The position numbers and the translations under genes were made by a program. Positions 52,342 to 61,932 of a stretch of DNA of 64,000 nt are shown one piece after another (position 1 is the first letter of the stretch; every line of letters begins with the position of its first letter). The stretch is from Bacteroidales bacterium UBA5281 (GTDB lineage: Bacteria > Bacteroidota > Bacteroidia > Bacteroidales > Lentimicrobiaceae), in assembly GCA_002410555.1 (NCBI GenBank), contig DHSR01000020.1:62001-126000 (forward strand), in the 5' to 3' direction. A model generated the notes under the pieces. It was given only the letters and a program-made list of their open reading frames with translations. It made no database searches and was not told where the DNA came from.

Positions 52342-53745
52342 ATGAACTTAGATTTTCTACATTCTGAAGATACCATTTGCGCACTTTCGACCTCTCCGGG
52401 TGTAGGCGCCATAGCCGTAATCAGGTTATCGGGTCCAAAAGCTATAAGCATTACCGATGCATTATTCAAGTCAAAAAGGGACACATTCACCCTCTCTAAA
52501 GGTGAAAGCCATACCCTGCATTTCGGAGACTTCTATGATGGGGAAAATGTATTGGACGAAGTGGTGGTTTCAATCTTTAAGGCTCCTCACTCATATACGG
52601 GTGAAGACGTAATAGAGATTTCATGCCATGGTTCCCTATACATTCAGCAGCGGGTGCTGGAATTGCTGATTCAGACGGGTGCGCGGTTAGCGGCCCCTGG
52701 TGAATTTACTTTCAGGGCATTTATGCATGGCAAATTTGATCTTTCGCAAGCCGAGGCAGTGGCTGACCTCATTGCATCAAATTCAGAATCATCGCATCAA
52801 TTGGCAATACAGCAAATGAGGGGTGGCTTTTCTCAAAAAATTGCCCGCCTGCGGGCACGATTGATTGAATTTGCTTCACTTATCGAACTGGAACTTGATT
52901 TTAGTGAAGAAGATGTAGAGTTTGCTAACCGGGATGAACTCAATAACCTGCTCCAGGCCATTAAATCCGAAATTGATCACCTGAAACAAAGTTTTGAATT
53001 GGGCAATGTAATGAAACATGGCATACCTGTGGCGATAGCCGGTAAAACAAATGTAGGCAAATCCACCCTGCTTAATGCACTGCTGAATGAAGAAAAGGCC
53101 ATCGTTTCAGAGATTCCGGGAACAACACGCGATGCCATTGAAGATACCATAAGTATTCAGGGAGTTCTTTTCCGGTTTATCGATACTGCCGGTATCCGCC
53201 ATACCGAAGAACCTATTGAAACTATAGGCATTGGACGTACATTTGAAAAAATGAACCAGGCAGCAGTAGTTTTATATGTATTTGATATTACTACTGCTTC
53301 AGGCGATGAAATAGATGAAGCTCTGGATGATATTCGCAGTCAGCTCCATGATCCTGAAAAAGTGATCATTCCTATTGCCAACAAAACTGACCTGCTCACC
53401 GAGGCTCCTCATACCTTTAAGAAGTTGGTTGAAATGGAAACAATTTTTATATCGGCCAAGCGAAACGAAAATATCAATCTTATTGCCGACAAACTGCTTC
53501 AGACAACGCACAACGGTAGTCCTCATGATCGCACAATAGTGTATAGTCTGCGTCATTTTGATGCTCTGAGCAAGGCTGGTCAAAGCATTGAAAATATAGA
53601 AAGAGGCTTTGCTGAAAAAATCCCCTCCGATCTGGTAGCCATTGACATCCGTCAGGCTTTGCATCACTTGGGCACCATTACGGGCGAAGTAACTAACGAT
53701 GAGCTACTTACGAATATTTTCGGGAAGTTTTGCATCGGGAAGTAA
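52342..53745 (+). CDS. mnmE: tRNA modification GTPase MnmE (TrmE)
   Basis: With MnmG it makes the cmnm5 modification of U34 in several tRNAs. The 467-residue protein has the N-terminal folate-binding domain (DTICALSTSPGVGAIAVIRLSG, in two parts), the central G domain with G1 GKTNVGKSTLL, G3 DTAGIR and G4 NKTD, and the conserved C-terminal CIGK with Cys464. A REP array begins one base after its stop codon. Confidence 0.96.
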   Translation: MNLDFLHSEDTICALSTSPGVGAIAVIRLSGPKAISITDALFKSKRDTFTLSKGESHTLHFGDFYDGENVLDEVVVSIFKAPHSYTGEDVIEISCHGSLYIQQRVLELLIQTGARLAAPGEFTFRAFMHGKFDLSQAEAVADLIASNSESSHQLAIQQMRGGFSQKIARLRARLIEFASLIELELDFSEEDVEFANRDELNNLLQAIKSEIDHLKQSFELGNVMKHGIPVAIAGKTNVGKSTLLNALLNEEKAIVSEIPGTTRDAIEDTISIQGVLFRFIDTAGIRHTEEPIETIGIGRTFEKMNQAAVVLYVFDITTASGDEIDEALDDIRSQLHDPEKVIIPIANKTDLLTEAPHTFKKLVEMETIFISAKRNENINLIADKLLQTTHNGSPHDRTIVYSLRHFDALSKAGQSIENIERGFAEKIPSDLVAIDIRQALHHLGTITGEVTNDELLTNIFGKFCIGK

Positions 53746-53746
53746 T

Positions 53747-54006
53747 AGCCCTGAAAGGGCGAAACACCTGAACGATGGGTGAAGCCCATCGACCTTAACG
53801 ACGGGTGAAGCCCATCGACCTTATCGACCTTAACGACGGATGAAGCCATCAGGATAAGACAGCCCTGAAAGGGCGGAATACCTTAACGATGGGTGAAGCC
53901 CATCGACCTTAACGACGGATGAAGCCATCAGGATAAGACAGCCCTGAAAGGGCGGAATACCTTAACGATGGGTGAAGCCCATCGAAAAAGGAGTAATCTT
54001 CAAACC
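53747..54006. repeat. REP array, left of the RAYT unit
   Basis: Palindromic units repeat at 79 bp (for example AGCCCTGAAAGGGC at 53861 and again at 53940). Each unit contains GCCCTGAAAGGGC, then GATGGGTGAAGCCCATC, then GACGGATGAAGCCATC. The first units are irregular, with an extra ACGGGTGAAGCCC copy. No unique spacers occur, so this is not CRISPR. Confidence 0.88.
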
Positions 54007-54513
54007 TAAGCCCTGAAAGGGCGAAATACTCATTACTATGGGACAATCATTAGTTAAAAACTACATGCACATCACCTTCAGCACCAAACACCGGGTGCAT
54101 TTAATCCATCCCCCTTATGAAGCGGAACTGCACAGTTATTTAGGTGGCATCTGTAAAAATATGAACTGTCAGCCGATAAAAATCGGTGGGTTCACCAATC
54201 ATGTTCACATACTTTGCATGTTGTCAAAAAATGTCGCATTAGCTAAACTTCTTGACGAAGTAAAATCACATTCATCAAAATGGTTCAAGACATTAGATCC
54301 ATCACTTCAAAAGTTCTACTGGCAAGACGGTTATGGTGCTTTCTCGGTAAATCCGGCAGAGGTAGATGTAGTTATCGCGTATATTCAGAATCAGCATGAA
54401 CATCACAGAAAGAAGACCTTTGAGGAGGAGTACCTGGCCTTTTTGAAGAAGTATGGGATAGCTTATGATGAAAGGTACGTATGGGATTAACTATTTCGCC
54501 CTTTCAGGGCTTA
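54007..54513. mobile_element. RAYT unit bounded by a perfect 21-bp inverted repeat
   Basis: The 21 bp at 54007-54027 (TAAGCCCTGAAAGGGCGAAA and one more base) recur in exact inverted form at 54493-54513. The transposase gene fills the space between, starting 10 bp after the left copy and ending 2 bp before the right one. The unit sits inside a larger field of REP repeats. Confidence 0.82.
54038..54490 (+). CDS. REP-associated tyrosine transposase (IS200/IS605-like, RAYT)
   Basis: A 150-residue single-domain Y1 HUH transposase. The HUH motif is H55-V-H57 in FTNHVHILC, and the catalytic Tyr is Y115 in VIAYIQNQHEHH, with Q119 as the usual partner. SLVKNYMHITFSTKHR is the typical RAYT start. It is full length and all catalytic residues are kept. 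REP palindromes lie on both sides, as expected for a RAYT that acts on REP sequences rather than on classical IS ends. Confidence 0.93.
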   Translation: MGQSLVKNYMHITFSTKHRVHLIHPPYEAELHSYLGGICKNMNCQPIKIGGFTNHVHILCMLSKNVALAKLLDEVKSHSSKWFKTLDPSLQKFYWQDGYGAFSVNPAEVDVVIAYIQNQHEHHRKKTFEEEYLAFLKKYGIAYDERYVWD

Positions 54514-54755
54514 ACACCTTAACGATGGGTGAAGCCCATCGACATTAACGACGGATGAAGCCATCAGGATAAGACAGCCCTGAAAGGGCGGAATACCTTA
54601 ACGATGGGTGAAGCCCGTCGACATTAACGACGGATGAAGCCATCAGGATAAGACAGCCCTGAAAGGGCGGAATACATTAACGATGGGTGAAGCCATCGAC
54701 ATCAACGACGGATGAAGCCATCAGGATAAGACAGCCCTGAAAGGGCGGAATACTC
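54514..54755. repeat. REP array, right of the RAYT unit
   Basis: Three further units of the same type in the same orientation as the left array, at 79- and 78-bp spacing (AGCCCTG at 54576, 54655 and 54733). Single-base changes, such as AAGCCCGTCG for AAGCCCATCG, distinguish the units. The array ends about 11 bp before the topB stop. Confidence 0.88.
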
Positions 54756-54765
54756 CTTCCGAAGT

Positions 54766-56916
54766 TCACTCTTCTACCACCACTCCAAACCCTTCATCAA
54801 AACGCAGCACACCATCCACTTTTTGGCCATTAACGGTCAGGCCTGTAATTTTGGGCGATTTACCTTTTTGAATCAGGGTGAAGGCTTGCTTCTCGGTGAG
54901 TTTTTTTCCATACTGCTCAAACATTACTATAAAGGTACAGCCAACTTTGTATTCGCTACAGCCATAAGCAGTATTGCCTTTGAGAATCATGCCTTTTTTA
55001 CATTTTGGGCAGTATAACGTAGAAAAATCAACTACTTTTTCTTCCCTTTTCCTAGCTACGGGCTTTTCAGGCACTGATTTCTCAGGGTTCTCTTCTTTTT
55101 CCGTTTTTTTCTCTTCCGCAGATTGCTCAATCACAATTTTCTCGTGATGCTCCAACCTTACCTCTGCAACAAGGCTGGTAACCATCTCCTTCATTTCGTC
55201 GAGGAAAGTTTTTGGATCGTATTCTCCTTTTTCAATCTGCCGCAATTTGCGTTCCCAAATACCGGTAAGCTCAGCAGATTTAAGTAACTCATTCTGTATG
55301 GTATTTATCAATTGAATCCCGGTTTTGGTAGGAACCAGGTTCTTCTTTTCACGCACCATATACTTACGTTTGAAGAGTGTTTCTATGATATTTGCCCGGG
55401 TAGAAGGGCGACCAATACCATTTTCCTTCATTAGTTCGCGCAGTTCTTCATCTTCCATTTGTTTGCCGGCAGTTTCCATAGCCCTAAGCAGGGTGGCTTC
55501 GGTGAGCATTTTTGGTGGCTGAGTCATTTTTTCGAGCAAATCGGGGATGTGCTTTCCCGTTTCACCCTTCACAAAAATGGGCATAAGCTGCTCCTGGTCG
55601 GCTTCAGCATTCTCCTCCTTATCGGTTTCCTTTTTGGGATAAAGCACCCGCCAGCCTTCTTCCAGAATAACTTTTCCGGTGGCCATAAACTCATAATCGA
55701 TAACCATGCCCAGCACGGTGGTATTGGAAACGATACAATCGGGATAAAAGGCAGCGATGAACCTTCGAGCGATAAGATCATAGACCCGTTTCTCTTCAAG
55801 TATCAGACCAGAAGGTCTTACACCAGTAGGTATGATGGCATGATGATCGGTAATTTTGGTATCGTCAAATACTTTTTTGCTTTTACGGATGGGCTGCCTG
55901 AGCAAGGGTTCAATAAAATTGGCATAAGGCTCCATTGCTCTTAAAGTGTCTTCTATTTTCGGGTAAACATCGTTGGGTAAAAATGTAGTATCTACACGCG
56001 GATAGGTTACCATCTTTTTCTCGTAAAGGTTTTGGATGTATTTGAGTGTGTCATCTGCGCTAAAACCGAACTTCTTATTACACTCTACCTGTAAAGAGGT
56101 GAGATCAAACAGTTTTGGAGGCGCTTCTTTCCCTTTCTTTTGCTCAAAAGATACAATCTCAAATAGATTTTCTTTGATCTCTTCAATAACTTTTGTGGCA
56201 TCTTCCACTGTGTCAAATCGTCCGCTGGTTGCACTGAAGATCACGTCCCGATAATTGGTTTTTATTTCCCAATATTGTTTAGGAATAAAATGCTGAATCT
56301 CTTCAAACCGGCGGACAATAAGTGCGAGCGTAGGAGTTTGTACCCGTCCCACAGAAAGTACACCTTTCCCGTTGGCATATTTGAGCGTATACAGACGGCT
56401 TGCATTCATTCCAAGCAACCAGTCGCCAATAGCGCGGGCATTTCCTGCGGCATACAAACGGTCAAATTCCCTTCCGTCCCTGAGTTTCTCAAACCCTTCT
56501 TTTATGGCTTCGTCGGTCAATGAAGATATCCAAAGACGGCGCAAAGGTTTCTTATTTCCCGCCAGGGTGAGCACCCAGCGCTGAATGAGTTCACCCTCAA
56601 TGCCGGCATCACCACAGTTTATCACTTCATCGCAACTTTCCACCAGGGATTTAATGATTTCAAACTGTTTCTTAACGCCTTCATTGTCTATAAGTTTTAT
56701 ACCAAACCGTTGCGGAATCATCGGTAAAGAATTCAGATGCCACTGTTTCCAGCCTTGGGTATAGTCATCGGGATTTTTAAGTGAGCAAAGATGGCCAAAA
56801 GTCCAGGTTATCTGATAGCCATTGCCTTCAAAGTAGCCATCACGGCGGTTTCCCGCATGGAGAACCCGGGCTATTTCTTTGGCTACACTGGGTTTTTCCG
56901 CTATACACAGTTTCAT
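54766..56916 (-). CDS. topB: DNA topoisomerase III
   Basis: Type IA topoisomerase of 716 residues. Toprim domain (MKLCIAEKPSVAKEIAR, CGDAGIEGELIQRW), GVLSVGRVQTPTLALIVRRF, active-site Tyr305 in VTYPRVDT, HHAIIPTG and GIGRPSTRANII are typical of TopB. The C terminus has a Cys-rich zinc-ribbon-like part (YCPKCKKGMILKG) and a topo_C repeat. The ATG at 56916 begins the toprim domain; a longer in-frame start adds an unlikely leader. It helps decatenation and recombination-intermediate processing. Confidence 0.94.
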   Translation of the reverse strand: MKLCIAEKPSVAKEIARVLHAGNRRDGYFEGNGYQITWTFGHLCSLKNPDDYTQGWKQWHLNSLPMIPQRFGIKLIDNEGVKKQFEIIKSLVESCDEVINCGDAGIEGELIQRWVLTLAGNKKPLRRLWISSLTDEAIKEGFEKLRDGREFDRLYAAGNARAIGDWLLGMNASRLYTLKYANGKGVLSVGRVQTPTLALIVRRFEEIQHFIPKQYWEIKTNYRDVIFSATSGRFDTVEDATKVIEEIKENLFEIVSFEQKKGKEAPPKLFDLTSLQVECNKKFGFSADDTLKYIQNLYEKKMVTYPRVDTTFLPNDVYPKIEDTLRAMEPYANFIEPLLRQPIRKSKKVFDDTKITDHHAIIPTGVRPSGLILEEKRVYDLIARRFIAAFYPDCIVSNTTVLGMVIDYEFMATGKVILEEGWRVLYPKKETDKEENAEADQEQLMPIFVKGETGKHIPDLLEKMTQPPKMLTEATLLRAMETAGKQMEDEELRELMKENGIGRPSTRANIIETLFKRKYMVREKKNLVPTKTGIQLINTIQNELLKSAELTGIWERKLRQIEKGEYDPKTFLDEMKEMVTSLVAEVRLEHHEKIVIEQSAEEKKTEKEENPEKSVPEKPVARKREEKVVDFSTLYCPKCKKGMILKGNTAYGCSEYKVGCTFIVMFEQYGKKLTEKQAFTLIQKGKSPKITGLTVNGQKVDGVLRFDEGFGVVVEE

Positions 56917-57091
56917 AAAATGAGGAGTTCTTTTAATCCTCAAAATTAAGAAATCCCGGGCAATGTCACAGATCAATCTACAATCAATTGACAAACAGTA
57001 TTATAACTATATATTTAAAATGGAAAAATAAAATAATTCCTTAAATTTCAGCTTAGAACAAAATGAAACCGCCACAATCATGAAACAACCT

Positions 57092-57099
57092 TAATTTTG
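57092..57099 (+). promoter_or_regulatory. Promoter -7 box for the 181-aa membrane protein
   Basis: TAATTTTG, exact TAnnTTTG match, 39 bp before the ATG at 57139. Confidence 0.5.
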
Positions 57100-57138
57100 T
57101 AGAAAAAGCATTCACGAATTTTATAATGATCCCCTGCA

Positions 57139-57684
57139 ATGATTTGGACCAAGCTGGGAATATTGCTCATCGGATTTACAAGCGCCGGGGCGCTGCCATA
57201 CACAGTTGGTAAAGCCCTGGCCCATGTTAAATTTGACATCAATACTCAAACTCTTAGTTTTTTAAGCAATAAGAACATTTATGGTGAAAGATATAAAAAA
57301 GGTTATAAATGGCTACTTTTCTCAACTGCCCTGTTTACCTATTTGTTTTTTTGGTTGCTCACCCGGTACTACGATCTGGGAGAGCATGAGCGGCTAATGG
57401 GTTATATTGATCTTAGTTTTGTTTCTCTTGCCCTTCTTGCATTTATGCCGCACAACATAGAACCCTACAGTCTGAAAAGCCTGGCTCCCACTCTTCAGCG
57501 CTTCCTGCATAATGTACTTGCCGTGATTGTATTTCTTACATTACCGGCACTTATTATCACTTTTCAGGTCATTATACTTCAAGATTTTATTTTTCTGGGC
57601 ATTTCAGGATTGATCATTATTGCTATAAATCTGTTAAGTGTTCTTCTTGCAATTTTTAAAAAACGGCTTGAATGGAATAGCTGA
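57139..57684 (+). CDS. Hypothetical membrane protein, 181 aa
   Basis: About five hydrophobic segments (residues 2-24, 51-74, 82-97, 122-145 and 147-172). No charged catalytic motif is seen and I do not recognise the family. It has its own promoter box and is followed by a second membrane protein gene on the same strand after 163 bp. Confidence 0.65.
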   Translation: MIWTKLGILLIGFTSAGALPYTVGKALAHVKFDINTQTLSFLSNKNIYGERYKKGYKWLLFSTALFTYLFFWLLTRYYDLGEHERLMGYIDLSFVSLALLAFMPHNIEPYSLKSLAPTLQRFLHNVLAVIVFLTLPALIITFQVIILQDFIFLGISGLIIIAINLLSVLLAIFKKRLEWNS

Positions 57685-57742
57685 ATTGATTTTTATCAAT
57701 GGCATCAGTCTCTGGATTATTCTTATCACCATTCTCACGTTT

Positions 57743-57772
57743 TTGAATTGATGCCAATTATCTTATATTTGC
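57743..57772 (+). promoter_or_regulatory. Promoter of the 266-aa membrane protein
   Basis: TTTG (57743-57746), 18 bp, then TATATTTG (57765-57772), about 75 bp before the ATG. Confidence 0.6.
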
Positions 57773-57847
57773 TGCAGATTGCCGGATTTAATTTAATTAT
57801 TGCCATAACCTGAAAAATCATTGGTTTTAAAGTTTATTCCCAACCTT

Positions 57848-58648
57848 ATGCAAAAAAATCAGCTTGCGATTGTCGCTAATTCTACTGCTTTTTTTTTACT
57901 GGCTTACTTGTTTGCCTTTTTGTTGTTTCAGTCTTTTACGGTAATTGCGGCACTTTTATTTGATTTTACGGTAGAAGTAAATTATACCCGGATTTTTTTT
58001 CTCGTAAAACGGTCGGAATGGTCTTTCGATTCAGTAAAAACAATTTTTAGTAGTGGTCCCATCATCAGTTTTATCGTTTCCATTGCCATGATAGCCATAG
58101 CGGTACGTTTCAAAGAATACAACGGATTGTTAAAACTTTTTTTTCTTTGGGCGTTTATACATTGCATTAATCTGTTGTTGGGTCCGGCTTTTGCGGGAGC
58201 GCTTCTGGGTGAAGGCTTCGGTCATGTGCTCATCTGGTTGTTTTTACCTGATACCGGTAAACTACTTGTTACACTAATCTCTTTATTCTTGCTCGCTATC
58301 GTGGGGTTTTCCATCAGTGGCCTTTTTATGCTCGGCGCCAACACTTATTACAACCAGCTTAAGCCTGAAAATGTGCGGAGATTTTTATTGAATCAGGCAA
58401 TTCTCCCCTATATAATAGGTACGGCAATCATTGTGCTTATCAGACTTCCTCTTGAATATTATGATGTTGCTTTGCTGCTGACTCCCATAATTATTTTGTT
58501 AACTGTATTGCTTAACAGTACGGGCCGGCCCACACTATTCTTTGATGAGGTACCCAAAAATATAAAAATAAACGGCAGCCTGGTGGCTACGGCGATTATT
58601 GTGCTGCTAATTTACCGTATTGGTTTAAGCTTACCGATTCGTTTCTAA
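57848..58648 (+). CDS. Hypothetical membrane protein, 266 aa
   Basis: A polytopic protein with about seven membrane segments (for example ANSTAFFLLAYLFAFLLF and IIVLIRLPLEYYDVALLL). A central loop has LLGEGFGHVLIWLFLPDTGK and the tail FFDEVPKNIKING. The family is not recognised. The ATG at 57848 is preferred to an in-frame TTG nine codons upstream. It overlaps the convergent carboxypeptidase gene by four bases. Confidence 0.7.
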   Translation: MQKNQLAIVANSTAFFLLAYLFAFLLFQSFTVIAALLFDFTVEVNYTRIFFLVKRSEWSFDSVKTIFSSGPIISFIVSIAMIAIAVRFKEYNGLLKLFFLWAFIHCINLLLGPAFAGALLGEGFGHVLIWLFLPDTGKLLVTLISLFLLAIVGFSISGLFMLGANTYYNQLKPENVRRFLLNQAILPYIIGTAIIVLIRLPLEYYDVALLLTPIIILLTVLLNSTGRPTLFFDEVPKNIKINGSLVATAIIVLLIYRIGLSLPIRF

Positions 58649-60948
58649 CGGCTTATCACTATTTTAAATTGTTTCTGCATGGTAGCAGTATAAACCGAAA
58701 GAAAATAAAACCCGGGAGCTAATGTTGAAACATCAACCCTACCTTCAAATGAAAAGGGCTGCAGTAAATACAACAATGAGCCATCAGATGCATACAGTTT
58801 TATCTGTTCAATAAGATGGTCTGATTTAACGACAAACAAATCGTTCTCCACCGGATTGGGATATACTTTGAGGTAGCTTTTCTCCTTAAATTCAGCATTC
58901 ACATCATCCACACAGCTAACCATCGCACTCCATCCCTGCCCCTGAATAAGGTCGTTGGATACAAACCGGAATGTAAGCGCCCCGCCAGCTTCACTGCCAT
59001 ATATATCATCCGGCAGGCTTGAGCCACATAACCTTGCAAGCAAAGGGTAAGAAACATCAGGCCCGTCGTATACATAAAGACCATCATCACCGCAGTTTTC
59101 ACTCTGCTCCACATCAAAGGATAAAAAACTAATTCGTAACACTTGATCGGGATTTGATGATAAAAGGGTTGTCAAAAGATCTTCATGGGGTTGGTATGGA
59201 TAATCGGGACCCTGACTATCATAAAACATTGCCTGACAAGTTGCACTTCCCTGCATACCAATGTAATAACCGGGAGTTACGGTTATATAGCCTTGTTTCA
59301 ACAGTTGGTTCCCTCCAATAATATTGGCAACATACAAGGTAACATTGTATGTACCTGGCGTATTGTAGGTTACTTTGGGATTGCGCTCTGTTGAAGAGGG
59401 TGTATCTGCTCCTTCAAAAGTCCACAACCACTGGGTGGGATTTCCGCCAGAGAGATCGGTAAACTGTATTTCATGACCTGATGCAATCACCGTATCACTG
59501 GCAGTAAAAGCCGGAATGGCTGTGCCATCCCACAATTTAACATTTCTGGTTATGCTGGTATAATCACTTACTGATACATTGGTTATCGTCTTTGGGAAAT
59601 AACCTTCTGCAAAATAGCTAATGTTATAGCTACCTCCTTTTAGTGGCCGGTAGTAATCTCCAAATTCAGGGTTACTAAAAACCATAGAACTGTCTTTATC
59701 ATGACCATTAATAAAAACCTGGGCAACAATAGGTGCTCCGGTAATGGTATCGGTCACAAAACCCCTGATGCCATACTTAACCTGTTCGATGTAATTCAGC
59801 AAAGAGCGGTAATTATAATTCCAATGAGGAATTAACTTATTAACAGACAATAGTTTAGTATTTGATATCTCCATGGTGACTTCACGACACTGCTGAAAAT
59901 AATTCATATAATCCTGACGCCCTCCCGATATTGAATACCAGGCATAGCCATTAGTAATTCCGTTATCAAAACCAGTCATATATCCTGAAGGGCTGTTAGC
60001 CTGTGCTGTATCGGCGTATTCGCGACTGATCATAACATACCAGTTGTTGTCTGCATGAAGTTTACTCCAGGTATCCCATGGGTAATTAATCACTTCGGCA
60101 CCACCATGAAAGTTGGCTGACATTACAAAATTATGCTCCTCCGCAAAATCCATAAATGCAACTGTTTCAGGTTGCCAGGCATTTCCATCAGGATGAGGTC
60201 CATCTTCGGGGTCAGGATAATTGCGATTGAGATCAACAAAATTGGCATTGTATCTCCGGGCTCCATTCACGGTATAGTTTCCTCCGGCATAAGTGCCATC
60301 AGGATTGGCCAGTGGATTAATCCACAAATCAATTTCATTGACAATTTGTGTAATGCGGGGGTCGTTATTATAATTGGCAAGTAGATAATCTGCAAGATGT
60401 AACATCAGAATATATCCTGTGGTTTCATCGCCATGCATCGATGATGTATACAGAAATTCAGGTTCTGCTTCTCTGGTACCGACGTTGTCAGAGATATGCA
60501 AGGCAAGAAGTTTGCGACCGCTGGGAAGTACCCCAATGGTAACCAGTTCACAAAGTTCGGGATAATCATCAGCAAACTGTTGCATCACTGCCTCATAGCC
60601 TTCATAGGTGGGATAATAATTCCACTCGAGTACCTGACGTGGATCGCTGCTCATGGCCACATCGCCTACATCACCGGGATGTGGCAATACAATCACCTCA
60701 CTGATGCCTGCTGCAAAAAGCCTTTGATATTCAGTTTTACTGGCATAAGCAAAAACCGTATCGCCCTTAATCTGGTCAACGCCGATAATGCGGCTCAGCA
60801 TATTCACCTGTTTCCCTGCATTGGGCAGGGCGAAATAAATTTCACCTTCGGTGCCGAATATTTTGTCACTATCTGGCAGGGGCAAATTTTGGGCATACAA
60901 TTGAATGTAAATCAGGGATAATCCCAAAAAAGTAAAAAACTTAATCAT
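58645..60948 (-). CDS. Secreted M14 zinc carboxypeptidase with PKD/CUB-like domains and T9SS sorting signal
   Basis: A 767-residue extracellular peptidase. After a signal peptide (MIKFFTFLGLSLIYIQLYAQ) and a propeptide-like region, the M14 domain (about 108-385) shows zinc ligands H172 and E175 in SMHGDETTGY and H281 in ANFHGGAEV, substrate-binding NRNYP, and catalytic Glu360 in EVTMEISNTK. Next come a carboxypeptidase regulatory-like domain (about 393-470), a PKD domain (about 475-555, DLSGGNPTQWLWTFEG) and a CUB-like domain (about 560-665). The C terminus (VYPNPVENDLFVV ... LAPGFYFLSVYT) is a type A sorting domain for the type IX secretion system. Confidence 0.93.
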   Translation of the reverse strand: MIKFFTFLGLSLIYIQLYAQNLPLPDSDKIFGTEGEIYFALPNAGKQVNMLSRIIGVDQIKGDTVFAYASKTEYQRLFAAGISEVIVLPHPGDVGDVAMSSDPRQVLEWNYYPTYEGYEAVMQQFADDYPELCELVTIGVLPSGRKLLALHISDNVGTREAEPEFLYTSSMHGDETTGYILMLHLADYLLANYNNDPRITQIVNEIDLWINPLANPDGTYAGGNYTVNGARRYNANFVDLNRNYPDPEDGPHPDGNAWQPETVAFMDFAEEHNFVMSANFHGGAEVINYPWDTWSKLHADNNWYVMISREYADTAQANSPSGYMTGFDNGITNGYAWYSISGGRQDYMNYFQQCREVTMEISNTKLLSVNKLIPHWNYNYRSLLNYIEQVKYGIRGFVTDTITGAPIVAQVFINGHDKDSSMVFSNPEFGDYYRPLKGGSYNISYFAEGYFPKTITNVSVSDYTSITRNVKLWDGTAIPAFTASDTVIASGHEIQFTDLSGGNPTQWLWTFEGADTPSSTERNPKVTYNTPGTYNVTLYVANIIGGNQLLKQGYITVTPGYYIGMQGSATCQAMFYDSQGPDYPYQPHEDLLTTLLSSNPDQVLRISFLSFDVEQSENCGDDGLYVYDGPDVSYPLLARLCGSSLPDDIYGSEAGGALTFRFVSNDLIQGQGWSAMVSCVDDVNAEFKEKSYLKVYPNPVENDLFVVKSDHLIEQIKLYASDGSLLYLLQPFSFEGRVDVSTLAPGFYFLSVYTATMQKQFKIVISR

Positions 60949-60971
60949 AGTTTATGAATTTTGCAGCAGCA

Positions 60972-61868
60972 CTAACAGTCAATGTTTTTTTCCTTAAGTT
61001 CAGCTATTGCTGCATTAATTTGGTTTTGAATAGCTTTACCCACTTTAACTACTGGCAGACGAAGATTATTAGATACAATTTTCATGTTATCCAGTGCAGC
61101 TTTGATCCCGCCAGGACTTCCGTCGGCGAATAACACCTGCATAAATGGAAGTAACAGGTAGTGCAATTTTCGGGCTTCATCAAATTTACCTGCCAGTGCC
61201 TCATTTACCATGCGTGAGAATGCTGAGGGATAAGCATTTGCAGTTACCGATATTACCCCTTGGGCACCGGCTGCAATTAAGGGCAATGTCATGGCATCAT
61301 CTCCAGAAATAACCAGAAAGTCGTTGGGTTTATGGTTTATGATGTCCATAATTTGTCCCATATTTCCCGAAGCTTCTTTAATACCAATAATTCCGTTAAC
61401 TTCATTGGCTAGTTGCAGCGTGGTTTCAGCGGTCATATTCACACTGGTTCTTCCGGGTACATTATAAAGAATTACAGGTAAAGGACTGGCACTTGCAATG
61501 TTCTTATAATGAAGAAATAATCCGCGCTGGCTGGGCTTATTGTAATACGGGGTAACCGACAGTATGGCGTCAACACCCTTGAGATCAGTTGTTTGCAGAT
61601 TATTAATAACCTCCTGTGTATTGTACCCTCCCATGCCCAATATCAATGGGATACGTCCATTCAGGTGTTCCTTTACAAAGTCAAGCAAAGCAAATTTTTC
61701 ATCTTTCGATAAGGTAACAGCCTCTCCGGTAGTTCCCATTAAAACCAGATAATCCACTTTATTTGAAACTGTATAATTAAGCAGTTTTTCCAATGAACCA
61801 AAATCAATGGTTCCCTGCTTGTGAAATGGTGTTACAAGAGCCACACCTGTACCGGTAAATTTTTGCAT
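60972..61868 (-). CDS. dapA: 4-hydroxy-tetrahydrodipicolinate synthase
   Basis: First committed step to diaminopimelate and lysine: condenses pyruvate with aspartate semialdehyde. Length 298 fits. Schiff-base Lys164 in GIIGIKEASG, Tyr135 in LYNVPGRTS, the GTTGE loop and GDDAMTL are all present. It lies 23 bp downstream-facing from the carboxypeptidase start on the same strand, so the peptidase may be co-transcribed with it. Confidence 0.96.
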   Translation of the reverse strand: MQKFTGTGVALVTPFHKQGTIDFGSLEKLLNYTVSNKVDYLVLMGTTGEAVTLSKDEKFALLDFVKEHLNGRIPLILGMGGYNTQEVINNLQTTDLKGVDAILSVTPYYNKPSQRGLFLHYKNIASASPLPVILYNVPGRTSVNMTAETTLQLANEVNGIIGIKEASGNMGQIMDIINHKPNDFLVISGDDAMTLPLIAAGAQGVISVTANAYPSAFSRMVNEALAGKFDEARKLHYLLLPFMQVLFADGSPGGIKAALDNMKIVSNNLRLPVVKVGKAIQNQINAAIAELKEKNIDC

Positions 61869-61932
61869 ATTTTAAATATTTTGTGTGTAAATATATGTGT
61901 GAGTGCTGTTTGGTTTTTAAATCATGGATTCT

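Noticed and set aside
53747..54755. Tandem repeats looking like a CRISPR array
   Set aside because: No unique spacers between identical repeats; the whole 79-bp unit repeats, each part is palindromic, and a RAYT transposase sits inside. No cas genes nearby.
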